From Acidovorax radicis N35 (GTDB taxonomy: Bacteria; Pseudomonadota; Gammaproteobacteria; Burkholderiales; Burkholderiaceae_C): a stretch of 64,000 nucleotides of DNA. The notes under the pieces are model-generated. The model was not told where the DNA came from. It searched no databases and saw only the letters and a program-made list of their open reading frames with translations. Shown here piece by piece: positions 1 to 8,182 of the stretch. Where the stretch lies: assembly GCF_000204195.1 (NCBI RefSeq), contig NZ_AFBG01000019.1, forward strand, positions 824,211-888,210, written 5' to 3'. The position numbers and the translations under genes are program-made. Position 1 is the stretch's first letter. Each line of letters opens with the position of its first letter.

Positions 1-1051
1 CCGCCATGTAGTCGGCCACGGCATCCTCATGCCGGTTGAACCGGATGTGCAAATTTGCGCGGTTGTAGTACAGGTCCGGCCTTTCAGGCGCCAACCGGAT
101 CGCCTGGTCGTAGGCGGCCAGTGCTTCGGCATACCGCCCCGCTTCTAGCAATGAAAGGGCCAGAAACGACAGGATCTCCACATCTTGCGGGCTCAGCTGC
201 GCAGCCTTCTGAAAAGCCGTCACGGCATTCGACAATTGGAAAAGGCTGCGCTGCGCGAGCCCCAGGTTCTTGTGTGCCTGGACCAGTTTTTCATTGCCCT
301 GAATGGCGGCCTCGAAGTGCGCAATGGCCTGCGTCCACTGCTCCCTTTGCGCCAGGATCGCGCCCTTGCCGTTGTGGGCTTCCGCATGCTGCGGCCGCAG
401 AGCGATGACCCGGTCAAAGCACTTCAAAGCCTCGTCCTGACGGCCTGCGTCGGCATGCAGCATGCCCATGTTCTGACACGCATCCACGTCGTCGCTGTCC
501 AGGGCAAAGGCCTGCTCATAACATTTCAGCGCCTCTTCCAACCGGTCGAGCTGGCGCAAGGCATTGCCCTTGTTGTTGAACGCGGCCGCCAGACGGGGCT
601 GGAGGGCAATCGCCTGGTCGTAGCTCGCAACGGCATCCAGGGGCCGCGACAGCTCTTTCAGGGTGATCCCCCGGTTGACATAGGCCTCGGCGAAACCAGG
701 GCGCAGGCTGATGGCCCGCTCAAAGTGCGCCAGTGCTTCGTCATGGCGCTTCAAAGCACCCAAGGCAAGCCCGCGATTGACATGGGGAGCCGCATCCTCT
801 GGCACCAGCTTGATGGACTGGCCGATCAGATCCACCGCCATTTGCAGATGGCCCGCCTGGTACGCCAGCACACCTTGCATGTGCAGGGCGCCAACGTTTT
901 TCGGATCATTCTTCAAAATGGTGTTGTAGAGCTGGTTGGCCTGCGCAAGGCTTCCCTGCTGGTGCGCTTGCATGGCCTGCTCCAGCCACGCGGCCAGCTG
1001 GGCTTTCGTTGCTTGGGGAGGGCGTACGCCGAAGTTGTAGTGAATGCTCAT
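1..1051 (-). CDS. TPR-repeat protein, 3' end outside the window
   Basis: An open frame runs leftward from the ATG at 1051 (MSIHYNFGVRPP...) to the window edge without a stop, so at least 350 residues are coded here and the C-terminus is missing. The protein is built from repeated 34-residue units with TPR spacing, for example NRGLALGALKRHDEALAHFE, NKGNALRQLDRLEEALKCYE and NLGLAQRSLFQLSNAVTAFQ. There is no signal peptide. TPR arrays mediate protein contacts; in some Comamonadaceae proteins such an array precedes an O-GlcNAc-transferase-like or sulfotransferase domain, but any such domain would lie outside the window. It lies downstream of the AbrB-family gene on the same strand, about 97 bp away. 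Confidence 0.85.
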   Translation of the reverse strand, partial: MSIHYNFGVRPPQATKAQLAAWLEQAMQAHQQGSLAQANQLYNTILKNDPKNVGALHMQGVLAYQAGHLQMAVDLIGQSIKLVPEDAAPHVNRGLALGALKRHDEALAHFERAISLRPGFAEAYVNRGITLKELSRPLDAVASYDQAIALQPRLAAAFNNKGNALRQLDRLEEALKCYEQAFALDSDDVDACQNMGMLHADAGRQDEALKCFDRVIALRPQHAEAHNGKGAILAQREQWTQAIAHFEAAIQGNEKLVQAHKNLGLAQRSLFQLSNAVTAFQKAAQLSPQDVEILSFLALSLLEAGRYAEALAAYDQAIRLAPERPDLYYNRANLHIRFNRHEDAVADYMA

Positions 1052-1148
1052 GGTCGGGGATGTGCAACGGATGGGAACGCTCACAGACCGTCGCCAGGAC
1101 AATCCATCAGCGTCGACAGAGGTGGGATTGTGACGCGCCCGCAACCGG

Positions 1149-2216
1149 TCAGGCCACGGGGGCAGGATAGATGCACCGGTAGAGCGGGCCGACCAGTATC
1201 AGCACGGCCATCAGTCGACACACCTGAAACGCAGTGACCACCGGCACGCCCAGCTGCAGCACCTTGGCGGTGATGGCCATCTCGGTGATGCCTCCTGGCG
1301 AGGTACCCAGCAGCAACGTGACCCACGGCAACCCGGTGGCCCAGGCCAGCAGTACCGCAAACAGTGCACACGCCCCCATCAGCACCACAGTGCCCGCAGA
1401 CACAGACACGAGCCAGCGCGGCGCCGTGTGCAGGAAATCTGCGCGAAACCGGACGCCCAGGCTTACGCCGATCACCAGTTGCGCTGCATTCACCATCGGC
1501 TGCGGCACGGCGGACAAGGTGATGCCCGCCATGGTGAGCCCCATGGACACCAGCATGGCCCCCATGAACCAGGGGTTGGCCCGGTCCAGCCGGTCCATCA
1601 ACAAAGCCCCAGCCCCCGTCAGCAGCGCCATCAGCGCCAGCCCGGGCCAGCTCACCACGCGGGCCATCGGCGGCAGCATGTCCAGCCCCTGCAAGCCACT
1701 CCACTGCAGGGCAAACGGGATCGTCAAGGTGACGATCAGCAAGCGCAGGCTGTGGCTGGCCGCAACCAGGTCCGTCCGGGCGTTTTCACGCTCGGACAGC
1801 AATGTCATTTCAGATGCCGCACCAATAGCCCCGGAAAAATAGCTCGTGGCACGCAGCATGGGTGCAGGTACACCATGCATACGCGGTGCATGCACACGGT
1901 ACAACCAGGCCCCGAACAGCCAGCCCAGGAACAACGCCCACATGACACCCAGCGCAATGGCCCACCAGAGCCCCCCAATCAGCACGACCACCTGCGGGGT
2001 GAAATACAAACCCAGCGCCGCACCAATGGCCCATTGCCCCGCATTGCGCAGCGGCCCCCAGCTGTGCGTAGGGCCACCCGCCATCGACACGATGGACGTG
2101 GCCAGCAACGGACCGATCATCCACGGCAAGGGCGTGTGCAGCGCGACACAGCCCCCGGCGGCAACCAGGGCGAGAAGAAGGGTGAAAAGGACGCGAAGCA
2201 GAAAATTCACAGGCAT
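1149..2216 (-). CDS. AbrB family integral membrane protein (AbrB duplication / 'ammonia monooxygenase' family)
   Basis: About 355 residues with roughly ten hydrophobic segments. Conserved features include PLPWMIGPLLA near the N-terminus and the late motif LLGTSPGGITEMAITA, both typical of the two-fold repeated AbrB membrane family. Members are often mis-labelled ammonia monooxygenase or transition-state regulator; the real role is unknown, and a transport function is usually guessed. The ATG at 2216 (MPVNFLLRVLF) places a charged residue just before the first membrane segment; a GTG at 2240 would add eight residues. Neither start has a clear ribosome-binding site. Confidence 0.8.
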   Translation of the reverse strand: MPVNFLLRVLFTLLLALVAAGGCVALHTPLPWMIGPLLATSIVSMAGGPTHSWGPLRNAGQWAIGAALGLYFTPQVVVLIGGLWWAIALGVMWALFLGWLFGAWLYRVHAPRMHGVPAPMLRATSYFSGAIGAASEMTLLSERENARTDLVAASHSLRLLIVTLTIPFALQWSGLQGLDMLPPMARVVSWPGLALMALLTGAGALLMDRLDRANPWFMGAMLVSMGLTMAGITLSAVPQPMVNAAQLVIGVSLGVRFRADFLHTAPRWLVSVSAGTVVLMGACALFAVLLAWATGLPWVTLLLGTSPGGITEMAITAKVLQLGVPVVTAFQVCRLMAVLILVGPLYRCIYPAPVA

Positions 2217-2393
2217 GGGTTTGGGATGCTTACGGAGCACAAGGCGGCGCCTCCCACGGGGACCATACCCTCACTTGGACTCAAACCACCCGAGGAAAAT
2301 GGAACGGGGGGCATCGTGGAATGCCACCGCAAACTCCGAGAGCCAGATCCCACAACACTCCATGCCACCCGGTGCCCATCGCGCCTTTTCAAC

Positions 2394-3344
2394 TCAACCA
2401 GTGCCCTCTGCCCTGAAATAGGCAATGGTCTTGCGCAAACCGGCGTCAAGATCAATGCGGGGCTCCCAGCCACCCAGCAGCTGCCGCGCCAGCGCGATGT
2501 CGGGCTGGCGCTGACGGGGGTCATCTCCCGGCAGGGTATGGTGGCTGATCCGGGCAGAGGACCCAGTCTGCGCGAGAACCTTTTGCGCCAGCTCCAGGAT
2601 GGTGAACTCATCCGGATTGCCCAGGTTGATGGGGCCCGCCACTTCGTCGGGCGTGGCCATCGTGCGCACCAGGGCTTCCACCAGGTCGTCTACATAGCAA
2701 AAACTGCGGGTCTGCGCCCCTGCACCATACACCGTCAGGTCCGCGCCGCTGAGAGCCTGGACGATGAAGTTGGAAACAACCCGGCCATCGTCGGGGCGCA
2801 TGCGGGGGCCATAGGTATTGAACAGCCGCACCACCTTCGTGCGCACACCATGTTGGCGCCGGTAGTCGAAAAACAGGGTCTCTGCACAGCGCTTGCCCTC
2901 GTCGTAGCAGGCACGCACCCCGATGGGGTTGACGTTGCCCCAGTAGGACTCCGGCTGCGGATGCACGCTGGGGTCGCCATACACCTCGCTGGTGGAAGCC
3001 TGCAGAATAAAGGCCCCGCACTTACGGGCCAGCTCCAGCAGGTTCATCGCACCGATCACGCTGGTGCGCAGGGTCCGCAGTGGATCGGCCTGGTAATGCA
3101 CGGGTGATGCAGGGCAGGCGAGGTTGTAGATTTCATCCACCTCGACATCCAGCGGCTGGGTGACATCATGGCGAAGCAAGCGAAAGCCCGGCAAAGCCTG
3201 GAAGTGGGCGATGTTTTTTTCCAAGCCCGTCGAAAAGTCATCCATGCACCACACCGCATGGCCATCGCCCAGCAGGCGCTCGCACAGATGGGAGCCAAGG
3301 AAGCCTGCGCCCCCAGTGACCAGGATTTTCTTCGCCGTCGTCAT
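2394..3344 (-). CDS. uxs: UDP-glucuronic acid decarboxylase (UDP-xylose synthase)
   Basis: A 316-residue extended short-chain dehydrogenase/reductase. The Rossmann motif [10 protein letters not shown] (residues 11-20), the catalytic YDEGK motif (Tyr, Lys) and the family-specific stretch [20 protein letters not shown] identify UDP-xylose synthase rather than an epimerase. It oxidises, decarboxylates and re-reduces UDP-glucuronate to UDP-xylose in the cytoplasm. The ATG overlaps the stop of ugd by four bases (ATGA), so the two are translationally coupled and catalyse consecutive steps. UDP-xylose is a precursor for exopolysaccharide or LPS; no glycosyltransferase is visible nearby. Confidence 0.9.
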   Translation of the reverse strand: MTTAKKILVTGGAGFLGSHLCERLLGDGHAVWCMDDFSTGLEKNIAHFQALPGFRLLRHDVTQPLDVEVDEIYNLACPASPVHYQADPLRTLRTSVIGAMNLLELARKCGAFILQASTSEVYGDPSVHPQPESYWGNVNPIGVRACYDEGKRCAETLFFDYRRQHGVRTKVVRLFNTYGPRMRPDDGRVVSNFIVQALSGADLTVYGAGAQTRSFCYVDDLVEALVRTMATPDEVAGPINLGNPDEFTILELAQKVLAQTGSSARISHHTLPGDDPRQRQPDIALARQLLGGWEPRIDLDAGLRKTIAYFRAEGTG

Positions 3345-4741
3345 GGTGTGGTGGATCCCGGTGCCTCCAACGCGTTACGGCCCACGGTCAGATAGTCGAA
3401 ACCCAGGGCTCGCATGGAACGTGGTTCGTAAAGATTTCGCCCGTCCACGATCAGCGGGTGCCGCAGGGCCGCCCGCAGGGCATCGAAGTTGGGACTGCGG
3501 AAAACCTGCCATTCGGTCACGATCAGCAAGGCGTCTGCGTCGCGCGCTGCCTCCATAGGGCCCTGGGCATAGCAGATACGCTCCAGCAGGCGAGGCCTGT
3601 CGCGCAGGTCGTCCTCCAGACAGCGGCGAGCCTCCTGCATGGCTACCGGATCGAATACCTGAAGCACGGCCCCACGCTCCAGCAATTCGCGCACCAGCAC
3701 CCGGCTGGGAGCCTCACGCATGTCATCGGTATTGGGCTTGAAGGCCAGACCCCACAAGGCAAGCCGGCGGCCGGAGAGATCCGGTCCGAGCCGTTGTACG
3801 AGTTTGTCCACCAGCAGCCGCTTTTGGCCATCGTTGACGTGTGCCACCGCTGCAAGCAACTGCAGCGGCAGCCCCACGTCATTTCCCATCCGCTGCAACG
3901 CGGTCACATCCTTGGGGAAACAGCTGCCGCCGTAGCCCACGCCCGGGTAAAGAAAGCTGTCCCCAATGCGGGGGTCGGCGCCAATGCCCACCCGCACTGG
4001 TTCGATGTCCACACCCAGGCGGTCGGCCAGATTTGCCATTTCATTCATGAAGCTGATGCGCGTTGCGAGCATGGCGTTGGCGGCGTACTTCGTGAACTCG
4101 GCGCTGCGACGGTCCATGCAGATGACACGATCATGCCCATGCCCAAATGGCCGATACAACGCACGCATGAGATCACCGGCACGCTGCTCTTCGGGCGCGT
4201 CGCCCAACCCAACGATGATGCGGTCAGGCCGCATGAAATCTTCGATCGCACTGCCCTCCTTGAGGAACTCGGGATTGGAGACCACGGCAAAACCAGGCGC
4301 TGGCTCGGCCCCAGGCCAGCGCTCGGCCAACACGGAGGCCACCACATCGCACACCGCCTCGCCCGAGCCCACAGGCACCGTGGACTTGTTGACGATCACC
4401 TTGAAACTGGTCATGTGGGTGGCAATGGCACGCGCCACTTCAAACACGTGGCGCAGATCCGCGCTGCCATCTCCTGCGGCGGGCGTGCCCACCGCGATGA
4501 ATTGCATATCCCCGTGGGCCACACCGCGCGCCATATCGATGGAAAACGCCAGACGCCCTGCGCGGGCATTGCTGACGACCAGCTCTCGCAAGCCGGGTTC
4601 ATAGATCGGCACCTCTCCGCGCTGCAGCGCGGAGATCTTGTCCGCATCCGTGTCGATGCACAGGACATCATTGCCGAGTTCTGCAAGGCACACACCGGTG
4701 ACGAGCCCTACATAACCGGTTCCGAACAGGGTGAGGTTCAT
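3341..4741 (-). CDS. ugd: UDP-glucose 6-dehydrogenase
   Basis: A 466-residue protein matching the UDP-glucose/GDP-mannose dehydrogenase family: N-terminal NAD-binding [20 protein letters not shown], central catalytic cysteine in [13 protein letters not shown], and a C-terminal UDP-binding domain ([18 protein letters not shown]). It oxidises UDP-glucose twice with NAD+ to UDP-glucuronate, the substrate of the overlapping uxs gene. It is the first gene of this two-gene unit, with about 380 bp of non-coding DNA upstream. No strong ribosome-binding site precedes the ATG. Confidence 0.95.
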   Translation of the reverse strand: MNLTLFGTGYVGLVTGVCLAELGNDVLCIDTDADKISALQRGEVPIYEPGLRELVVSNARAGRLAFSIDMARGVAHGDMQFIAVGTPAAGDGSADLRHVFEVARAIATHMTSFKVIVNKSTVPVGSGEAVCDVVASVLAERWPGAEPAPGFAVVSNPEFLKEGSAIEDFMRPDRIIVGLGDAPEEQRAGDLMRALYRPFGHGHDRVICMDRRSAEFTKYAANAMLATRISFMNEMANLADRLGVDIEPVRVGIGADPRIGDSFLYPGVGYGGSCFPKDVTALQRMGNDVGLPLQLLAAVAHVNDGQKRLLVDKLVQRLGPDLSGRRLALWGLAFKPNTDDMREAPSRVLVRELLERGAVLQVFDPVAMQEARRCLEDDLRDRPRLLERICYAQGPMEAARDADALLIVTEWQVFRSPNFDALRAALRHPLIVDGRNLYEPRSMRALGFDYLTVGRNALEAPGSTTP

Positions 4742-5118
4742 GAAAATCGAAAAAATCTGAAATTACCGGGCATTGCACGCACCGTCGTAGCGCAAGGCGG
4801 CACAAAGGTTCACACCCAGGGCGCATCGGCGGCGACCCTTGGCTCAGCACTCGTACATTGTGGGGTACATCGACCCAATATGTCGCAGAAAGAGCTGTGT
4901 GCCATACAGCAGAGGGGACACCAACTCTGTAGCAAATCCCGCAAATGGGGCTTATTTCTGCATGTCAGCCAAAGCAATGATTTCGATACTGCAGCGGACC
5001 AAAACTCGGCCACAGTAGCGGGCCGGAAAAGAGCACACGGAGCAAAAAATGGCGCAACCACAACGCATGGCGCCCATGCCAACGCTTCCTAGACCGCATC
5101 ACAATGCGGCGGCCGAGT
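4742..5118. other. Intergenic region upstream of ugd
   Basis: About 380 bp with no convincing gene; the short open frames here have no family signature or good start. It should contain the ugd promoter (leftward). A small hairpin, CCGCAT-caca-ATGCGG (5095-5110), lies just downstream of the hemerythrin gene, but it lacks a T-run and is at best a weak terminator. Confidence 0.4.
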
Positions 5119-5685
5119 CTAACCGTCTTGATGGGCACCACGCCGCACCGCCATCTCCCGCCCCACCCGATCCAGCGCTGCGAAATCCAGCAGGCACAAC
5201 GCTGCAGGATAAGCTTGGTGTTCCTCGTGGCGAATATGGTCCGCATAACGCTCCGCGAACCTATCAAGAAGCACGCTGTGTCCATCCGTGAACGCTTGGA
5301 TCTGGCCTTCGGCCAGATCTATCAACGGAGCTCGCGCGGCAGCCCAGTCAGCCACCATTTCCACATGGTCCTGCTGCAACCTTTGCACGAGCGTCTGGAC
5401 CTCAGGCTTAGCCTGAGCGAGCAACAGCGGAAACACATGGAGCTCCTCGTCCTCATGGTGCAAGGGCGCTGCAATGTCAAAGTACCGCAGCACATCGCGT
5501 GCGGCCTGGCGCGCGCTCTCGTCAGCACCTTGCTGGCGGACATGCTCACGCAGGCGGCCCAGAAGTGCCAGTGTGCGCTGCACGCGTTCGTGGCAGGCTT
5601 CCAGCATGGCAAAGGGCTCTTCGAACCCTACTGCGGGCGCGCTGAAGCCAGGAATGTGGCGAGCGGGTGCAGGAGAGGACGCCAT
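5119..5685 (-). CDS. Hemerythrin HHE-domain protein
   Basis: 188 residues from the ATG at 5685 (MASSPAPARHIPGF). The pattern of a hemerythrin-like four-helix bundle is visible: H32, H76-H77-E78, H83, H107, H150 and H153-E154-E155-H156, which could hold a non-haem di-iron or single-iron site. Such proteins bind O2 or NO, or help repair iron-sulfur clusters after nitrosative stress. It is the last gene of a co-directional series with nnrS and a nitroreductase, starting 7 bp after the preceding stop, which supports a role in handling nitrogen oxides. The frame stays open upstream, but those residues overlap the preceding gene and are unlikely. Confidence 0.8.
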   Translation of the reverse strand: MASSPAPARHIPGFSAPAVGFEEPFAMLEACHERVQRTLALLGRLREHVRQQGADESARQAARDVLRYFDIAAPLHHEDEELHVFPLLLAQAKPEVQTLVQRLQQDHVEMVADWAAARAPLIDLAEGQIQAFTDGHSVLLDRFAERYADHIRHEEHQAYPAALCLLDFAALDRVGREMAVRRGAHQDG

Positions 5686-5692
5686 CCTCGCC

Positions 5693-6106
5693 TCACCCAA
5701 AACGCACGGGCTGGCCCTGGCGGTCGAAGGGAATGTAGGCACCATGCGCGCCGCCCTTGATCGCATCCACCATGCGCTGCAAAGGCGCCTCGGCATCGGC
5801 GCTGGTGGGCGCCTTGTTGAGCGTGCCCGACATCGCGGCTGCAAACACCATGGCCCAGTCGTGGCCAGGGGCAGTGAACTGGCGCGCCTCTCCTACCAGT
5901 GCGTCGAATGATGGCAGTTCCTGCGGCGTTTTGTCCACGCACATCAGCGGCACCAGGGCACCGCCTTGCCCGGCTTCAAAGCGCGCGCGCTGTGCGGGGG
6001 TGGCGTCGTCGGGGAGTTCAACGGCAGCAAACACAAACAAGAGACGCTGAGGTTCGGGTTGCATGCGGGCTGCCTGCAACAGATCGTCGAAGCTGGAAAT
6101 GTTCAT
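5693..6106 (-). CDS. Conserved hypothetical protein, 137 aa
   Basis: A small soluble protein (MNISSFDDLLQAAR...) with no signal peptide or metal motif. Conserved-looking segments are QRLLFVFAAVELPDDATP, GGALVPLMCVDK and AYIPFDRQGQPVRFG. I recall relatives annotated 'ribonucleotide reductase subunit alpha' in Betaproteobacteria, but nothing in the sequence resembles a reductase; the label may come from proximity to nrdJ. It lies between the nitroreductase and hemerythrin genes with short gaps, so it is probably co-transcribed with the nnrS-nrdJ group. Function unknown. Confidence 0.7.
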   Translation of the reverse strand: MNISSFDDLLQAARMQPEPQRLLFVFAAVELPDDATPAQRARFEAGQGGALVPLMCVDKTPQELPSFDALVGEARQFTAPGHDWAMVFAAAMSGTLNKAPTSADAEAPLQRMVDAIKGGAHGAYIPFDRQGQPVRFG

Positions 6107-6154
6107 AAAAATCTTGATGAAATAAAAAATGCTGTCGGGTTCTTTCTGGCTTGC

Positions 6155-6826
6155 TCAGAAACCAGGCACCACGCCCTGCTGCGCGTCCAGCGTGCTCACA
6201 TAACTATCTGCAACGGGCCGCGCCCGCACGGTCTTGCGCGATTGCACGGTACCGATGCTGATAAAACACAGCGCCTGCTCCCAGGCTGCCAGCTGGAACA
6301 AGCCGCGCAATCCAGCTGATTTGAGCGCTTTTCCACTCGTAAGGGCGGATCCATAGCCCTGCGCAGTGGCCATCAGCAGCATGTTCTGCACGGCACAGCC
6401 TGCTGACACCAGGCGTTCGGACAGGTCGATGGCGGGGTCCCCGCATTGGCCGTCGACCACCACCAGCATGAGCACCGGGGCTCGGTAGGCTTTTTCGCGG
6501 GCCTGCTCGGCCTGCTCTGGTGTGGCGGCTGGATCGCGCTCACGAAGAGCCCGAGCAAACACGTCTGCCAGCGCTGGCCGCGCCGCGTCGGACACCAGCA
6601 CAAAACGCCAGGGCGTCAATTGGCCATGGTCGGGGGCATGGGCCGCAGCGCCAAGAATCTGGGCCAGCTCCCCCCCTCTAGGCCCTGGGGCGGCCAAGCG
6701 TTTGGGCAGGATGGTCTGGCGCGACTGGATCAGCGCAGCAGCCATCGCGGCAGTGTCGTCTGAGGTGGTCGCCGCAGCGGGCATGCGCCGTTGTGCATGC
6801 TTCAAAGGCCAGGGAATGACAGCCAT
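6155..6826 (-). CDS. Nitroreductase family protein (YdjA-like)
   Basis: 223 residues. The FMN-binding nitroreductase fold is indicated by the N-terminal SRQTILPKRLAAPGPRG, the segment APDHGQLTPWRFVLVSD, and the C-terminal ALCFISIGTVQSRKTVRARP. The family uses NAD(P)H and FMN to reduce nitro compounds or quinones; the YdjA subgroup is small and has an incomplete active-site lid. The ATG at 6826 is preceded by AAGGATC. It follows nnrS by 24 bp. The physiological substrate is unknown. Confidence 0.85.
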   Translation of the reverse strand: MAVIPWPLKHAQRRMPAAATTSDDTAAMAAALIQSRQTILPKRLAAPGPRGGELAQILGAAAHAPDHGQLTPWRFVLVSDAARPALADVFARALRERDPAATPEQAEQAREKAYRAPVLMLVVVDGQCGDPAIDLSERLVSAGCAVQNMLLMATAQGYGSALTSGKALKSAGLRGLFQLAAWEQALCFISIGTVQSRKTVRARPVADSYVSTLDAQQGVVPGF

Positions 6827-6850
6827 CGCAGATCCTTGAAAGAGCCGCCG

Positions 6851-8182
6851 TCAGCCCGGGCGACCGTCAGCCCGCAGGCAGCCGTACCACCTGCCAAGCC
6901 GGACACCCCACACGCCCATGGTGGCGGCCCACAGGCATGCCGCCAGCGGCAAAAGCGACACCCACGCAACGCCAAATACCCCCGGCACCGCCGCGGCAAT
7001 GCGCAGTACCGTGGCCACCTGCAGGATCCAGAACAGCGTCCATGCCGTGCGGTCTGCCACCAGCGCACGGCCACTGTGTCCACAGGACACTCGCGTCACC
7101 ATGGCCAGCATCAGCGATGCCAGGCAGCCCATGGTCAACGCGTGCAGTGCTCCCAGGCCCAGCGCTCCCATGCCAAAGCCCCAGGCCAGCCACGGTGACA
7201 GCCCGCCAAGAAGAAAAGCCAGGCCGAGCCATAGAAAACCAATGTGCAGCATCGCGAGCAGCCTGTTCTTGAGGCTTTGCACCAGGCCCCAGACACAGGC
7301 CAGCCAGACCAGCACGCCACCCACGGCCAATTGCAGCGTGCCGTATACCAGCCCCCAAACCGTCCCTGCAGCACCGGCAGGCAATCCGGCCCATTCCAAC
7401 CATGCAGCCAGCACCTGCAGCAGGGCCGCTGCCAGCATCAACCACAGCACCCAGAAAGGCCTCCACGCCTTCACCATGGGCATGGCGCTGGAGGTGAAAA
7501 ACGGAATCATGCGATGCGCCACCGTCACATACACCACGACAACAAATCCCCACAGACCGGTGAATACCCAGACACGCGCGAGCGCATGGGTCCCCACCGC
7601 CAGACTCAGCCACAGCCCTGCAAGACTGACGCAGCCCAGCGTGCAAGCCCAGGCGATGGTGCGAGCATGCAACTGGTCCTCGGACTGGCTTTTTCGCACA
7701 CGCCCCCAGAACTGCACGGTCATCCAGACGAGGCCCACCACCGCCACCGCCAGCCCGCCCAGCGCCACACCCACCCACAGGTGCGCGCCTGCCAGCCACA
7801 GCAACCACCCCACCGCCTGCGCCACCAGGGGTGTGCGAAGCGCCTGCACGGGCAAAGGCTCCACCCCAAGCCATTTGGGGCCTGCCGTGAACAAGAAGCC
7901 CGAAAAGAACAGTGGAATAAATCCGAACGCCATCACGGTCGAGTGCACCAGCGTGGGAGACACCGCGTAATAGAGCCCCCACCCACCGGTAGACCGCGCC
8001 ACCTGCACCAATGCCCACCACCCCCCCGACGCCACCAGCACCACCATGGCCAGGAAGAACCCCAACCGGTGCGGCGCCAGCATCAGATAGCGCCAACGCC
8101 AGTGACTGTCCAACGACGCCAGCACTTCGGGCGAAGGTTTTCCCGACGCGGTACGCAGTGGGATGACAGGACGAGACGTCAC
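6851..8182 (-). CDS. nnrS: NnrS family membrane protein
   Basis: About 443 residues with roughly twelve membrane segments. NnrS-type features include AFGFIPLFFSGFLFTAGPKWLG, HRMIPFFTSSAMP and ALTMGCLASLMLAMVTRVSCGHSG, with several histidines and a conserved cysteine. NnrS is a haem- and copper-containing membrane protein that protects cells against nitric oxide and is usually induced by NNR/FNR-type regulators. I place the start at the GTG at 8182, which overlaps the nrdJ stop as GTGA; the longer frame to 8266 would overlap nrdJ by 87 bp. The link to nitrate reduction fits the nar genes upstream. Confidence 0.85.
   Translation of the reverse strand: MTSRPVIPLRTASGKPSPEVLASLDSHWRWRYLMLAPHRLGFFLAMVVLVASGGWWALVQVARSTGGWGLYYAVSPTLVHSTVMAFGFIPLFFSGFLFTAGPKWLGVEPLPVQALRTPLVAQAVGWLLWLAGAHLWVGVALGGLAVAVVGLVWMTVQFWGRVRKSQSEDQLHARTIAWACTLGCVSLAGLWLSLAVGTHALARVWVFTGLWGFVVVVYVTVAHRMIPFFTSSAMPMVKAWRPFWVLWLMLAAALLQVLAAWLEWAGLPAGAAGTVWGLVYGTLQLAVGGVLVWLACVWGLVQSLKNRLLAMLHIGFLWLGLAFLLGGLSPWLAWGFGMGALGLGALHALTMGCLASLMLAMVTRVSCGHSGRALVADRTAWTLFWILQVATVLRIAAAVPGVFGVAWVSLLPLAACLWAATMGVWGVRLGRWYGCLRADGRPG

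Noticed and set aside
4810..5082. Short open frame upstream of ugd on the minus strand
   Set aside because: No family features, no ribosome-binding site, and composition like a random frame in GC-rich DNA.
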